From: Caulobacteraceae bacterium
GTDB lineage: Bacteria; Pseudomonadota; Alphaproteobacteria; Caulobacterales; Caulobacteraceae
Length of the DNA: 8,516 nt
Assembly (NCBI GenBank): GCA_004144935.1
Contig: SDZP01000139.1
Location: forward strand, 1-8,516
Direction of reading: 5' to 3'
The notes under the pieces were generated by a model. The model worked only from the letters and a program-made list of their open reading frames with translations. It did no database searches and had not been told where the DNA came from. Shown one piece after another: positions 1-5,626 of the stretch. Position 1 is the first letter of the stretch. Every line of letters starts with the position of its first letter. The translations under genes and the position numbers were made by a program.

Positions 1-482
1 AGCTTCGCCACCTGGACGCCCGCCGCCCCGACCCCGCCGGCGGCGCCCAGCACCACGACGGTCTCGCCGGGCCGCAGCTGGGCCCGGTCGCGCAGCCCGT
101 GCAGGGCGGTCAGGTAGTTGACGCGGAAACCAGCCGCCTCGGCGGCGCTCATGGCGTCCGGGATGATCTGCACCCCGGCCGCCGGGGCGATGGCGAAGTC
201 CGCGAAGCCGCCGCGCACCTGGGCCATCACCCGGTCCCCGACCTTCAGGCCCTCGACCCCCTCGCCGAGCGCCACGACCCGGCCGCCGGCCTCCTGTCCC
301 GGCGTGTGCGGCAGCGGCGGTTTGACCTGGTAGCGGCCCAGCGCCACCAGGGCGTCGGCATAGCCGACCCCGACCGCCTCGACGGCGATGAGCACCTCGC
401 CGGCCTTCGGCTCCGGCCGGTCCGCCTCGACCAGCTGATAGCCGTCGAGGGACTCGAGGGTTTCGGCGACGACCTTGCGCAT
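1..482 (-). CDS. Zinc-free MDR-family NADPH:quinone oxidoreductase, N-terminal part (runs off left edge)
   Basis: Read on the minus strand from ATG at 482-480, this gives about 160 residues beginning MRKVVAETLESLDGYQLVEA and still open at the edge. The N-terminal part is a GroES-like MDR domain (PEPKAGEVLIAVEAVGV, then HTPGQEAGGRVVALG and GLKVGDRVMAQ). It is followed by the start of the Rossmann domain with the nucleotide-binding loop GAAGGVGAAGVQVAKL. The catalytic-zinc cysteine and histidine pattern of alcohol dehydrogenases is absent, which favours the quinone-oxidoreductase branch: NAD(P)H-dependent reduction of quinones or enones in the cytoplasm. An AAGGAG Shine-Dalgarno sequence lies 6 bases before the ATG and fixes the start. 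The GFA-like gene ends 56 bases upstream on the same strand, so the two may be co-transcribed. The substrate cannot be read from the sequence, and the C-terminal half is missing. Confidence 0.88.
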   Translation of the reverse strand, partial: MRKVVAETLESLDGYQLVEADRPEPKAGEVLIAVEAVGVGYADALVALGRYQVKPPLPHTPGQEAGGRVVALGEGVEGLKVGDRVMAQVRGGFADFAIAPAAGVQIIPDAMSAAEAAGFRVNYLTALHGLRDRAQLRPGETVVVLGAAGGVGAAGVQVAK

Positions 483-538
483 GCGGGGCTCCTTGAACGT
501 CCTTCACCGATAGGGGCGATGCCGCAGCGGCAGTCGAG

Positions 539-949
539 CTAGTCCGGATCGGTGTCGTAGGCGGTGACGCCGTCCGGCAGCACGACCCAGCCATGCCGCC
601 GGCTGTCGTAGACGCTGGCGGTCGGGGCCGGGAAATCGCGATCTCCGAAGGCGCCGACCGCCACGGCGACGCCGCGCGCCTCCTCGCCCTCTTCGGTGTG
701 GAACAGGTTGCTCCCGCAGACCGGGCAGAAGCGAAAGCGAAACTTCGCCCCCTGGTCGCCGGTGCGGACGTATTCCGTCGCCTGGCCCTTCACCTCATAG
801 GGAGGCCGGAAGCCGGCGATGGCGGCGAAGACGCTGCCCGTCCGGGCCTGGCAGGCCAGGCAATGGCACAGGCCGACGCCGCGCGGCTCGCCCTGCACCG
901 TGATGCTCAGTTGGCCACAGCCGCAGATCGCGGTTCTCTGCCGGGTCAT
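539..949 (-). CDS. GFA/CENP-V domain zinc protein (glutathione-dependent formaldehyde-activating enzyme family)
   Basis: A 136-residue protein starting MTRQRTAICGCGQLS. It shows the GFA cysteine pattern of the Mss4-like zinc fold: C9-x-C11, then C28-H-C30-LA-C33 (CHCLACQARTGS), and C75-PV-C78 with the typical GSNLF continuation. The family is named for glutathione-dependent formaldehyde-activating enzyme, but most small members have no proven reaction, so formaldehyde chemistry should not be assumed. The length matches typical single-domain members. I chose the ATG at 949-947 because a CAGGA ribosome site lies 8 bases upstream and homology begins there. The frame stays open to 1027, but that extension would overlap the divergent ABM gene and lacks family sequence. 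It probably shares a transcript with the downstream quinone oxidoreductase. Confidence 0.87.
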   Translation of the reverse strand: MTRQRTAICGCGQLSITVQGEPRGVGLCHCLACQARTGSVFAAIAGFRPPYEVKGQATEYVRTGDQGAKFRFRFCPVCGSNLFHTEEGEEARGVAVAVGAFGDRDFPAPTASVYDSRRHGWVVLPDGVTAYDTDPD

Positions 950-985
950 GCTATCGGTCCTGCTTCGAAAAGGGAGTTGCGCACC

Positions 986-1270
986 ATGATCATCGTCGCC
1001 GGCGAGATTCATTTGAAGCCCGGTCAACGCGATGCCTTCCTGCAGGCCGCCCGTGCGGCGATCGAAATGGCGCGGGCGGCGGAGGGCTGCCTGGACTTCG
1101 CCGTCTCGGCCGATACGGTCGAGGCGGACCGGGTCAACATCTTCGAGCGCTGGGTGTCTGTCGAGGCGCTGGAGGCTTTCCGGGGGTCCGGCATGGACGA
1201 CGGCCAGATGGCGATGATTGCCCGCGGCTCAGTCCGCCGTTATCGCGCCGAGGATGCCGGCGACGCTTGA
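986..1270 (+). CDS. Antibiotic biosynthesis monooxygenase (ABM) domain protein
   Basis: A 94-residue protein, MIIVAGEIHLKPGQRDAFLQ, with the small ABM ferredoxin-like fold. It opens with a beta strand and the LKPGQRDAFLQAA helix, continues with the EGCLDFAVSADTVEADRVNIFERWVS strand-turn-strand core (the ExW pattern near residues 54-56 is typical), and closes with a helix rich in Ala, Met and Glu. Members are cytosolic, usually dimeric, cofactor-free or haem-using oxygenases, or simply small-molecule binders; YgiN-like quinol monooxygenases are the best-known relatives. The substrate is unknown. The ATG at 986 has AGGGAG at 971-976, a good spacing, and lies only 36 bases from the divergent GFA gene. 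The open frame continues to 593, but that part is antisense to the GFA gene. Proximity to a quinone reductase hints at quinone or electrophile handling, which is inference only. Confidence 0.82.
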   Translation: MIIVAGEIHLKPGQRDAFLQAARAAIEMARAAEGCLDFAVSADTVEADRVNIFERWVSVEALEAFRGSGMDDGQMAMIARGSVRRYRAEDAGDA

Positions 1271-1296
1271 ATGACCGGGGGGAACGAGCCTAGGTC
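1267..1296 (+). promoter_or_regulatory. Possible housekeeping-sigma promoter for the DUF1285-Nudix pair
   Basis: TTGAATG at 1267-1273 and CCTAGGTC at 1289-1296 resemble the Caulobacter housekeeping promoter form (TTGACGS, then GCTANAWC), but with a 15-base spacer, one base longer than the usual 10-14. It overlaps the stop codon of the ABM gene and ends 8 bases before the DUF1285 ATG. It is a weak match, made by eye, and read-through from the ABM gene is an equally good explanation for expression. Confidence 0.25.
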
Positions 1297-1303
1297 TGTC
1301 GCC

Positions 1304-1873
1304 ATGAGCACCTCGCCTCCCGGCCTCGAAAGCGTCATCGCAGCGGCCAAGACCGCCGGCCCCCGCGGCCTGCCGCCGGTGCATCTGTGGCATCCGGAAC
1401 ATTGCGGCGACATCGACATCGTCATCCGCAAGGACGGCCTCTGGTTCCATGAAGGATCGCCCATTGGCCGCGAGGCGCTGGTGCGGCTGTTCTCCACGGT
1501 CCTGCGCAAGGACCCGGACGGCTTCCACCTGGTCACCCCGGTCGAGAAGATGCGCATCACCGTCGAGGACGCGCCCTTCATCGCCGTGCGGGTCGACCGC
1601 GAGGGCGCCAATCTGAAGTTCCTGACCAATGTCGGCGACGAGGTGATCGCCGGGCCGGACAATCCCATCCGCGTCGAGGTCGACGACGAAACCGGCGAGC
1701 CCCGGCCCTACGTCCACGTGCGCCGGGGGCTGGAAGCCCGCATCGCCCGGGCGGTCTTCTACGAACTGGTCGAGATGGCCACCGAGCACGAGACGCCCGA
1801 CGGCCCGGTGCTGGCCGTGGACAGCGACGGCGCGGTCTTCCCGGTCGGCCCGGTGGGGGCGCACCTGACGTGA
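1304..1873 (+). CDS. DUF1285 domain protein
   Basis: A 189-residue protein starting MSTSPPGLESVIAAAKTAGP. It matches the DUF1285 family by recall of its hallmarks: PPVHLWHPEHCGDIDIVIRKDGLWFHEGSPIGREALVRLFS near the N-terminus, then a beta-rich part (FHLVTPVEKMRITVEDAPF, LKFLTNVGDEVIAGPDNPI) and a C-terminal HVRRGLEARIARAVFYELVE segment. There is no signal peptide or membrane segment, so it is cytoplasmic. The molecular function is not established for the family. I chose the ATG at 1304 rather than 1271 because family sequence begins shortly after it; neither has a strong ribosome site. Its stop overlaps the Nudix start as GTGA (1870-1873), implying translational coupling. The recurring DUF1285-Nudix-cca order in alphaproteobacteria suggests a shared housekeeping role. 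Confidence 0.88.
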   Translation: MSTSPPGLESVIAAAKTAGPRGLPPVHLWHPEHCGDIDIVIRKDGLWFHEGSPIGREALVRLFSTVLRKDPDGFHLVTPVEKMRITVEDAPFIAVRVDREGANLKFLTNVGDEVIAGPDNPIRVEVDDETGEPRPYVHVRRGLEARIARAVFYELVEMATEHETPDGPVLAVDSDGAVFPVGPVGAHLT

Positions 1874-2502
1874 AGCCCGGCTCCGAGCTGCGCGAGTGGA
1901 TCAGCCACCACCTCGATCCCATCGCCGACAGCGGGGTGGGCCGGCCCTACCAGTCCGACTTCGACATGAACCCGGACATGGATCCGGGCGAGACCGCCGT
2001 CGTCCCCGCCGCCGTGCTGGTGCCGCTGATCGAGCGGCCCGAGGGCCTGTCGGTGCTGCTGACCCGCCGCTCCTCCACCCTGCGCCGCCATTCGGGCCAG
2101 GTGGCCTTTCCCGGCGGCCGCATGGATCCCGGCGAGACGGCCGTCGAGGCGGCCCTGCGCGAGGCCGAGGAGGAGATCGCCCTCGACCGCGCCCATGTGA
2201 CCCTGGCGGGCCTCTCCACCCCGTACAGGACCGGCACGGGCTATCTGGTGACGCCTGTCGTAGGCTTTCTGCCTCCGGACCTGCCGCTGGTCCCCAGCGA
2301 GGCGGAGGTGGCCCACATCTTCGAGACCCCGTTCGGCTTCCTGATGAACCCGGCCAACTACGAGGAACGCCACTACGACCTGCCCGACGGCGGCCGGCGG
2401 CGGTTCTACGCCATGACCTGGGAGGACGAGCTGATCTGGGGGGCCACGGCGGGGATGTTGCGGGCGCTGTATGACCGGCTGTATGGGGCGGCGGTGGCCT
2501 GA
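1870..2502 (+). CDS. CoA pyrophosphatase-type Nudix hydrolase
   Basis: A 210-residue protein using a GTG start that overlaps the previous stop by 4 bases. It carries the CoA-hydrolase-specific upstream motif (LLTRRSSTLRRHSGQVAFPGG, about residues 63-83) joined to the Nudix box at 83-105: G83, E89, R97, E98, E101 and E102 are all present. These acidic residues bind the divalent metal. The family cleaves CoA, acyl-CoAs or oxidised CoA to 3',5'-ADP and 4'-phosphopantetheine derivatives in the cytoplasm. Two oddities occur: the conserved Gly near the end of the box is Ala (A104), and the octapeptide MDPGETAV appears twice, at residues 37-44 and in the box at 85-92. A different Nudix substrate is possible, but the CoA signature makes that less likely. 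A vapBC module starts 51 bases after its stop. Confidence 0.92.
   Translation: MKPGSELREWISHHLDPIADSGVGRPYQSDFDMNPDMDPGETAVVPAAVLVPLIERPEGLSVLLTRRSSTLRRHSGQVAFPGGRMDPGETAVEAALREAEEEIALDRAHVTLAGLSTPYRTGTGYLVTPVVGFLPPDLPLVPSEAEVAHIFETPFGFLMNPANYEERHYDLPDGGRRRFYAMTWEDELIWGATAGMLRALYDRLYGAAVA
1977..2146 (+). repeat. Near-identical 26-base direct repeat pair inside the Nudix gene
   Basis: Bases 1977-2002 and 2121-2146 match at 24 of 26 positions (mismatches at the 10th and 19th bases). The copies are exactly 144 bases (48 codons) apart, so both are read in the same frame and both encode MDPGETAV. The second copy is part of the catalytic Nudix box; the first lies in the N-terminal region where no such motif is expected. 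Confidence 0.85.
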
Positions 2503-2503
2503 T

Positions 2504-2543
2504 CTGGCATTTCCCGCGCATCCGTATATACTGGTAGATACGG
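2504..2543 (+). promoter_or_regulatory. vapBC1 promoter with overlapping palindromic operator
   Basis: A sigma-70-like pair, CTGGCA (2504-2509) and TATACT (2527-2532), has a 17-base spacer. Over the -10 lies GTATATAC (2524-2531), a perfect 8-base palindrome. A near-copy, GTAGATAC, follows at 2534-2541, one helical turn (10 bases) later. The whole is framed by an inverted repeat CCGTAT (2522-2527) and ATACGG (2538-2543). This is the arrangement expected of an autoregulated toxin-antitoxin operon, where the antitoxin or the VapBC complex binds and blocks RNA polymerase. The right arm touches the GGAG ribosome site (2542-2545). The palindromes are seen directly; the regulatory role is inferred. 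Confidence 0.68.
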
Positions 2544-2553
2544 AGATGGCGAT

Positions 2554-2793
2554 ATGAACGCGATTACAAGCAAGACCTTCAAGAGCGGAAACAGCGCGGC
2601 AGTGCGCCTGCCCAAGGATCTGGGCTTTGGGATCGGTGTCGATGTGACCATCGTCCGCTCTGGAGATGTCATCACCATCACCCGGAAGCGCCCTTCGATC
2701 CAGGACATGCTCCGGAAGCTTCAGGAACTGCCTGCGCCGGGCGAGATTGAGGTTCGGGACCCCGATATCTTTCCGGACCGCCAGGGGCTCTGA
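2554..2793 (+). CDS. vapB: VapB-type antitoxin, AbrB/SpoVT (MazE-like) fold
   Basis: A 79-residue protein, MNAITSKTFKSGNSAAVRLP, with a swapped-hairpin AbrB DNA-binding domain at residues 5-48 (FKSGNSAAVRLPKDLGF, then GVDVTIVRSGDVITITRK). It has a Pro- and acidic-rich C-terminal tail (PAPGEIEVRDPDIFPDRQGL) of the kind that wraps the toxin's active site. It should neutralise the neighbouring PIN-domain RNase and repress its own operon. The ATG at 2554 has GGAG 8 bases upstream and sits just after the operator. The toxin GTG is 3 bases past its stop. Base use looks less GC-biased than the flanking genes (more codons ending in A or T, judged by eye), which fits acquisition as a cassette. Confidence 0.9.
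   Translation: MNAITSKTFKSGNSAAVRLPKDLGFGIGVDVTIVRSGDVITITRKRPSIQDMLRKLQELPAPGEIEVRDPDIFPDRQGL
2783..2787 (+). promoter_or_regulatory. Ribosome binding site that favours the GTG start of vapC1
   Basis: AGGGG at 2783-2787 lies inside the end of vapB1, 9 bases before GTG at 2797 but 15 bases before the ATG at 2803. Spacing therefore favours GTG, giving a protein starting MFMLDTS, which is also the usual one- to two-residue lead before the first PIN aspartate. Confidence 0.55.
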
Positions 2794-2796
2794 TCG

Positions 2797-3180
2797 GTGT
2801 TCATGCTGGACACCAGCGTGGCCATCGAGCTTCGTGACGCCGGGTCTGAGGTCGTCGAAAAGATCGCCCGCCTGGATGGGCCCATCATCCTGTCGATCAT
2901 AACGCGGATCGAACTCGAAGGTGGGGTCCACCGGACGCCGGGGGACGTCGAGCTTCGTCGTCAGCGGCTGGACGCTATTCTGAAGGTCTTGCCTACTGTC
3001 CCTTTTGACGACCCCGCCGCTGCCACTTACCGGGCGATCATCGAGACCTGCGGCTTTTCCCGTCGCAAGATGGCGGACCGGATGATCGCCGCTCAGGCGC
3101 TGATCGAGGACGCCACTCTGATCACCCTCAATCCCGACGACTTCCGCGACATTCCCGGATTGAAGTTGCTCGCCTGGTAA
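2797..3180 (+). CDS. vapC: VapC-type toxin, PIN-domain ribonuclease
   Basis: A 127-residue PIN protein (GTG start). The acidic active site can be traced as D5 in MLDTSVAIEL, E39 in ITRIELEGGV, D94 in KMADRMIAAQAL, and D114/D115 in the closing TLNPDDFRDIPGL motif. These residues bind Mg or Mn, and VapC toxins cleave RNA; the best-studied ones cut initiator tRNA, others different tRNAs or 23S rRNA. The target cannot be read from sequence. Length and motifs are intact, so it looks functional. It is the second gene of a two-gene operon after vapB1 and ends 50 bases before the CCA-adding enzyme gene, a tRNA-processing function. That adjacency is probably accidental insertion rather than a functional link. 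Confidence 0.92.
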   Translation: MFMLDTSVAIELRDAGSEVVEKIARLDGPIILSIITRIELEGGVHRTPGDVELRRQRLDAILKVLPTVPFDDPAAATYRAIIETCGFSRRKMADRMIAAQALIEDATLITLNPDDFRDIPGLKLLAW

Positions 3181-3194
3181 CCTCGAAGACGCCT

Positions 3195-3222
3195 TTGCAG
3201 TTTGCAACACGCCGTCTATTCA
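3195..3222 (+). promoter_or_regulatory. Candidate promoter for cca, possibly giving a leaderless mRNA
   Basis: TTGCAG (3195-3200) and TATTCA (3217-3222) are separated by 16 bases. Transcription starting about 7 bases after the -10 would begin at or next to the ATG at 3231. There is no Shine-Dalgarno sequence before this ATG, which is consistent with leaderless translation. TTGCA/TGCAA (3195-3199 and 3203-3207) is also a small inverted repeat. The match was made by eye on a 50-base gap. Confidence 0.35.
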
Positions 3223-3230
3223 ATTCCACC

Positions 3231-4490
3231 ATGTCCACCCACCCCGACAGCATCGGCCAGCCGGCCTGGATGACCCTGCCCGCCACCCAGGCGGTGATCG
3301 CCGCGCTCGAGGCCAAGGGCTTCGCCGGCTGCGCCCGGTTCGTCGGCGGCTGCGTGCGCAACACCCTGCTGAACACCGAGGTCGACGACATCGACATCGC
3401 CACCACCCTGACTCCCGACCAGGTCACCGAGGCGCTGGAGCAGGCGGGCCTGAAGGCCATCCCGACCGGCGTCGACCACGGCACCATCACCGCCGTCAGC
3501 CAGGGCCGGCCCTACGAGATCACCACCCTGCGCAAGGATGTCGCCACCGACGGGCGCCGCGCCGTGGTGGCCTTCACCAAGAGCTGGTCCGAGGACGCCG
3601 AGCGGCGGGACTTCCGGCTGAACGCCCTCTACGCCGACGCCGACGGCCGCCTGTTCGATCCCACCGGCGAGGGCATCGCCGACTGCCTGGCCGGGCGCAT
3701 CGTCTTCGTCGGCGATCCGATGACCCGTATCCGCGAGGACTACCTGCGCATCCTGCGCTGGTTCCGGTTCCACGCCTGGTACGGCAAGGGCGACCCCGAC
3801 CAGGCGGCGCTGACCGCCTGCAAGGCGCTGAAGGGCATGCTGTCGGGCCGCGCGGCGGAACGGACCCAGAAGGAACTGCTGAAGCTGCTGGCCGCCGAGG
3901 ACCCGCGCGCCGCCCTGCGGCTGATGGCGGCGACCAGCGTGCTCTCCTCGGTGCTGCCGCAGGTCAAGGCGCTGACCCGCTTCGAGACCCTGGTGGCCAT
4001 CCAGACCGAGCAGCTGTTCGAGACCGACGCCGAGCTTCGCCTGGCCGCCCTGCTGCCGGACGACGTGGCCGTGGCGCGGGACACCGCCGAACGCCTGCGG
4101 CTGTCGAACGCCCTGAAGGACCGGCTGATCGAGGCCGCCGCCAAGGCGCCTCGCATCGTCTCCTGGATGAGCCCCCGCGAGGCGCGCCGCACGGTCTACA
4201 AGATCGGCCTGCGGGCCTTCAGCGACCGGATCAAGCTGGGCTGGGCCGCCTCGGGCCGTCCCTCGACAACGCCGCAATGGCGCGGCCTGCTGGCCCTGGC
4301 CGAGACCTGGACGCCGCCCGCCTTCCCGTTGACCGGCGAGGAGGTGCTGGCAACCGGCGTGCCCAAGGGGCCGATGGTCGGCGAGGTCATGCGCGAGGTC
4401 GAGGAGTGGTGGATCGACCACGATTTCATGGACGACAGGCTAGCGGCGGTGGAGCGGCTGAAGGCCGTCGCCCAGGGCATGGCCTACTAG
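3231..4490 (+). CDS. cca: CCA tRNA nucleotidyltransferase / poly(A) polymerase family
   Basis: A 419-residue class II nucleotidyltransferase that builds or repairs the 3'-CCA end of tRNAs. The head domain has the G-G-x-V-R motif (FVGGCVRN, G39-G40 and R43), the catalytic D53-x-D55 in VDDIDIATTL, and the ERRDFRLNAL nucleotide-recognition stretch (R125-N131). These are followed by LFDPTGEGIADCLAGRIVFVGDP and the RIREDYLRILRWFRF neck motif (167-180), then an RNA-binding helical C-terminal region. Length is normal. I chose the ATG at 3231 because it precedes the family sequence closely; an in-frame TTG at 3195 is less likely. No ribosome site is visible. In related genomes this gene usually follows the Nudix gene directly; here vapBC1 lies between. 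A pure poly(A) polymerase role cannot be excluded by sequence reading alone. Confidence 0.93.
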   Translation: MSTHPDSIGQPAWMTLPATQAVIAALEAKGFAGCARFVGGCVRNTLLNTEVDDIDIATTLTPDQVTEALEQAGLKAIPTGVDHGTITAVSQGRPYEITTLRKDVATDGRRAVVAFTKSWSEDAERRDFRLNALYADADGRLFDPTGEGIADCLAGRIVFVGDPMTRIREDYLRILRWFRFHAWYGKGDPDQAALTACKALKGMLSGRAAERTQKELLKLLAAEDPRAALRLMAATSVLSSVLPQVKALTRFETLVAIQTEQLFETDAELRLAALLPDDVAVARDTAERLRLSNALKDRLIEAAAKAPRIVSWMSPREARRTVYKIGLRAFSDRIKLGWAASGRPSTTPQWRGLLALAETWTPPAFPLTGEEVLATGVPKGPMVGEVMREVEEWWIDHDFMDDRLAAVERLKAVAQGMAY

Positions 4491-4559
4491 TCAGCGTGCA
4501 AATCGGCGGACCCGCGCGGTCTGTCGGCAACCAAGCTCGCAGCGCGCCGTTCTGCGAAT

Positions 4560-5222
4560 ATGCGCGCCTTCTTCTTCATCAGCCTGGCGACCTTCGCCGC
4601 TATCGCCGTCGCCGGCCTCGTGCCGGCCCAGGCCGAGACCACGCGGCCCCTGTCGGCCTGGGAGGCGGCGCTGGCCAAGCAGCAGGGGGCGCTGAAACCC
4701 GCCGCGTCGTTCAACGGCGTCACCGACCGCAACGCCCGCTCCCTGGCCCTCTACGCCGAGGCGGCGAAGGTGATCACCCACCCCCGCTGCGTGAACTGCC
4801 ACCCGGTCGACAACGTGCCGCGTCAGGGCGCCGCCATGAGGGTGCATAACCCGCCGATGACCGGGGCCCTCGACGGGCACGGCCCGGCCGGCCAGCGCTG
4901 CACCACCTGCCACGGGGCCAAGAACTTCGAGGTCGGCGGCGACAACATCCAGTCGATCCCCGGCAATCCGAAATGGGCGCTCGCGCCGGCCAAGATGGCC
5001 TGGCAGGGCAAGACACCCGGCGAGATCTGCCGCCAGATCAAGGATCCGGCCCGCAATGGCGGCAAGGACCTGGAGGCGCTATTCCACCACATGAACGAGG
5101 ACGAGCTGGTCGGTTGGGGCTGGAACCCCGGCAAGGGCCGCGCCCCGGCGCCCGGCGATCAGAAGACCTTCGGCGGGCTGATCCGCGCCTGGATCGACAC
5201 CGGGGCGGCCTGTCCGGCCTAG
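4560..5222 (+). CDS. Exported diheme c-type cytochrome-like protein
   Basis: A 220-residue protein with a clear Sec signal peptide (MRAFFFISLATFAAIAVAGL, cleavage expected at AQA/E, after residue 25), so the mature protein is periplasmic. It has two haem c attachment motifs, C77-VN-C80-H81 and C114-TT-C117-H118. The rest is rich in conserved-looking Trp, Pro and Gly stretches (GNPKWALAPAKMAWQGK, ICRQIKDPARNGGKDL, HHMNEDELVGWGWNPGKGR, IRAWIDTGAACP). I recall similar proteins annotated as 'isoquinoline 1-oxidoreductase subunit', a name probably borrowed from molybdenum hydroxylases they accompany elsewhere. No such enzyme is present here. An electron-transfer role is inferred from the haem sites; the partner is unknown. 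The start has no visible Shine-Dalgarno sequence, but the signal peptide fixes it. Its stop overlaps the converging vapC2 stop. Confidence 0.85.
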   Translation: MRAFFFISLATFAAIAVAGLVPAQAETTRPLSAWEAALAKQQGALKPAASFNGVTDRNARSLALYAEAAKVITHPRCVNCHPVDNVPRQGAAMRVHNPPMTGALDGHGPAGQRCTTCHGAKNFEVGGDNIQSIPGNPKWALAPAKMAWQGKTPGEICRQIKDPARNGGKDLEALFHHMNEDELVGWGWNPGKGRAPAPGDQKTFGGLIRAWIDTGAACPA

Positions 5223-5626
5223 ATTTTGAAGGGATTTCGGATCGTCAGGACGCCGTCGATCTCATGGCCGTCCTGCATGTCTTCCGAATAGAGAACGTCG
5301 CAACCACTGGCCAAGGCCGCGGCGATGATCTGGCAGTCGTCGAGGGCGTACCCCGTCTGGCGGGCCAGTTCGACAGCGTGCGAAAACATCCGGGAGGTCA
5401 GTTCGACAACGTCGCAGACCTCACGCAACACGCCGAGCACGTCCTCGATCTCGTCCCAGGACAAGGCATGCTTGCGCCGGGCGACCGTCGCGACCTCTGC
5501 CAGAACCTGGAGGCTGATCGTACCGCCGGCCAGGATCAGGCCATCGGCCACGGCGGCTTTGGTCAGATCCGAGCCGATCAGGTAAAGCGGGATATTGGAG
5601 TCCAGGAACGCCCTACCGCCGGGCAT
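5219..5626 (-). CDS. vapC: VapC-type toxin, PIN-domain ribonuclease (second module)
   Basis: A 135-residue PIN-domain protein, MPGGRAFLDSNIPLYLIGSD. The active-site acids are visible as D9 (FLDSN), E44 (VLAEVATVA), D97 in ALDDCQIIAAAL and D116 in VLYSEDMQDG, the last in the SEDMQDG form common in one VapC subgroup. All four are intact, so RNase activity is expected; the RNA target is unknown. The protein differs clearly from the vapC1 product, so this is not a duplicate. Its ATG lies inside the end of the antitoxin gene (14-base overlap, 5613-5626), implying coupled translation with the antitoxin made first. Its TAG shares the CTAG at 5219-5222 with the stop of the diheme gene on the other strand, so the two genes meet with no spacer or terminator. 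Confidence 0.92.
   Translation of the reverse strand: MPGGRAFLDSNIPLYLIGSDLTKAAVADGLILAGGTISLQVLAEVATVARRKHALSWDEIEDVLGVLREVCDVVELTSRMFSHAVELARQTGYALDDCQIIAAALASGCDVLYSEDMQDGHEIDGVLTIRNPFKI

Noticed and set aside
593..985. Long plus-strand open frame ahead of the ABM gene
   Set aside because: It is antisense to the GFA gene and has no recognisable domain; family sequence starts only at 986, where there is a ribosome site.
950..1027. N-terminal extension of the GFA protein to an upstream start
   Set aside because: It would overlap the divergent ABM gene, has no family sequence, and the ATG at 949 has a good ribosome site.
1759..3210. 483-codon minus-strand open frame
   Set aside because: It runs antisense across four well-supported plus-strand genes and is low-complexity, as expected from opposite-strand frames in GC-rich DNA.
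3216..4421. 401-codon minus-strand open frame
   Set aside because: Antisense shadow of cca; Gly/Gln/Ala-rich with no domain.
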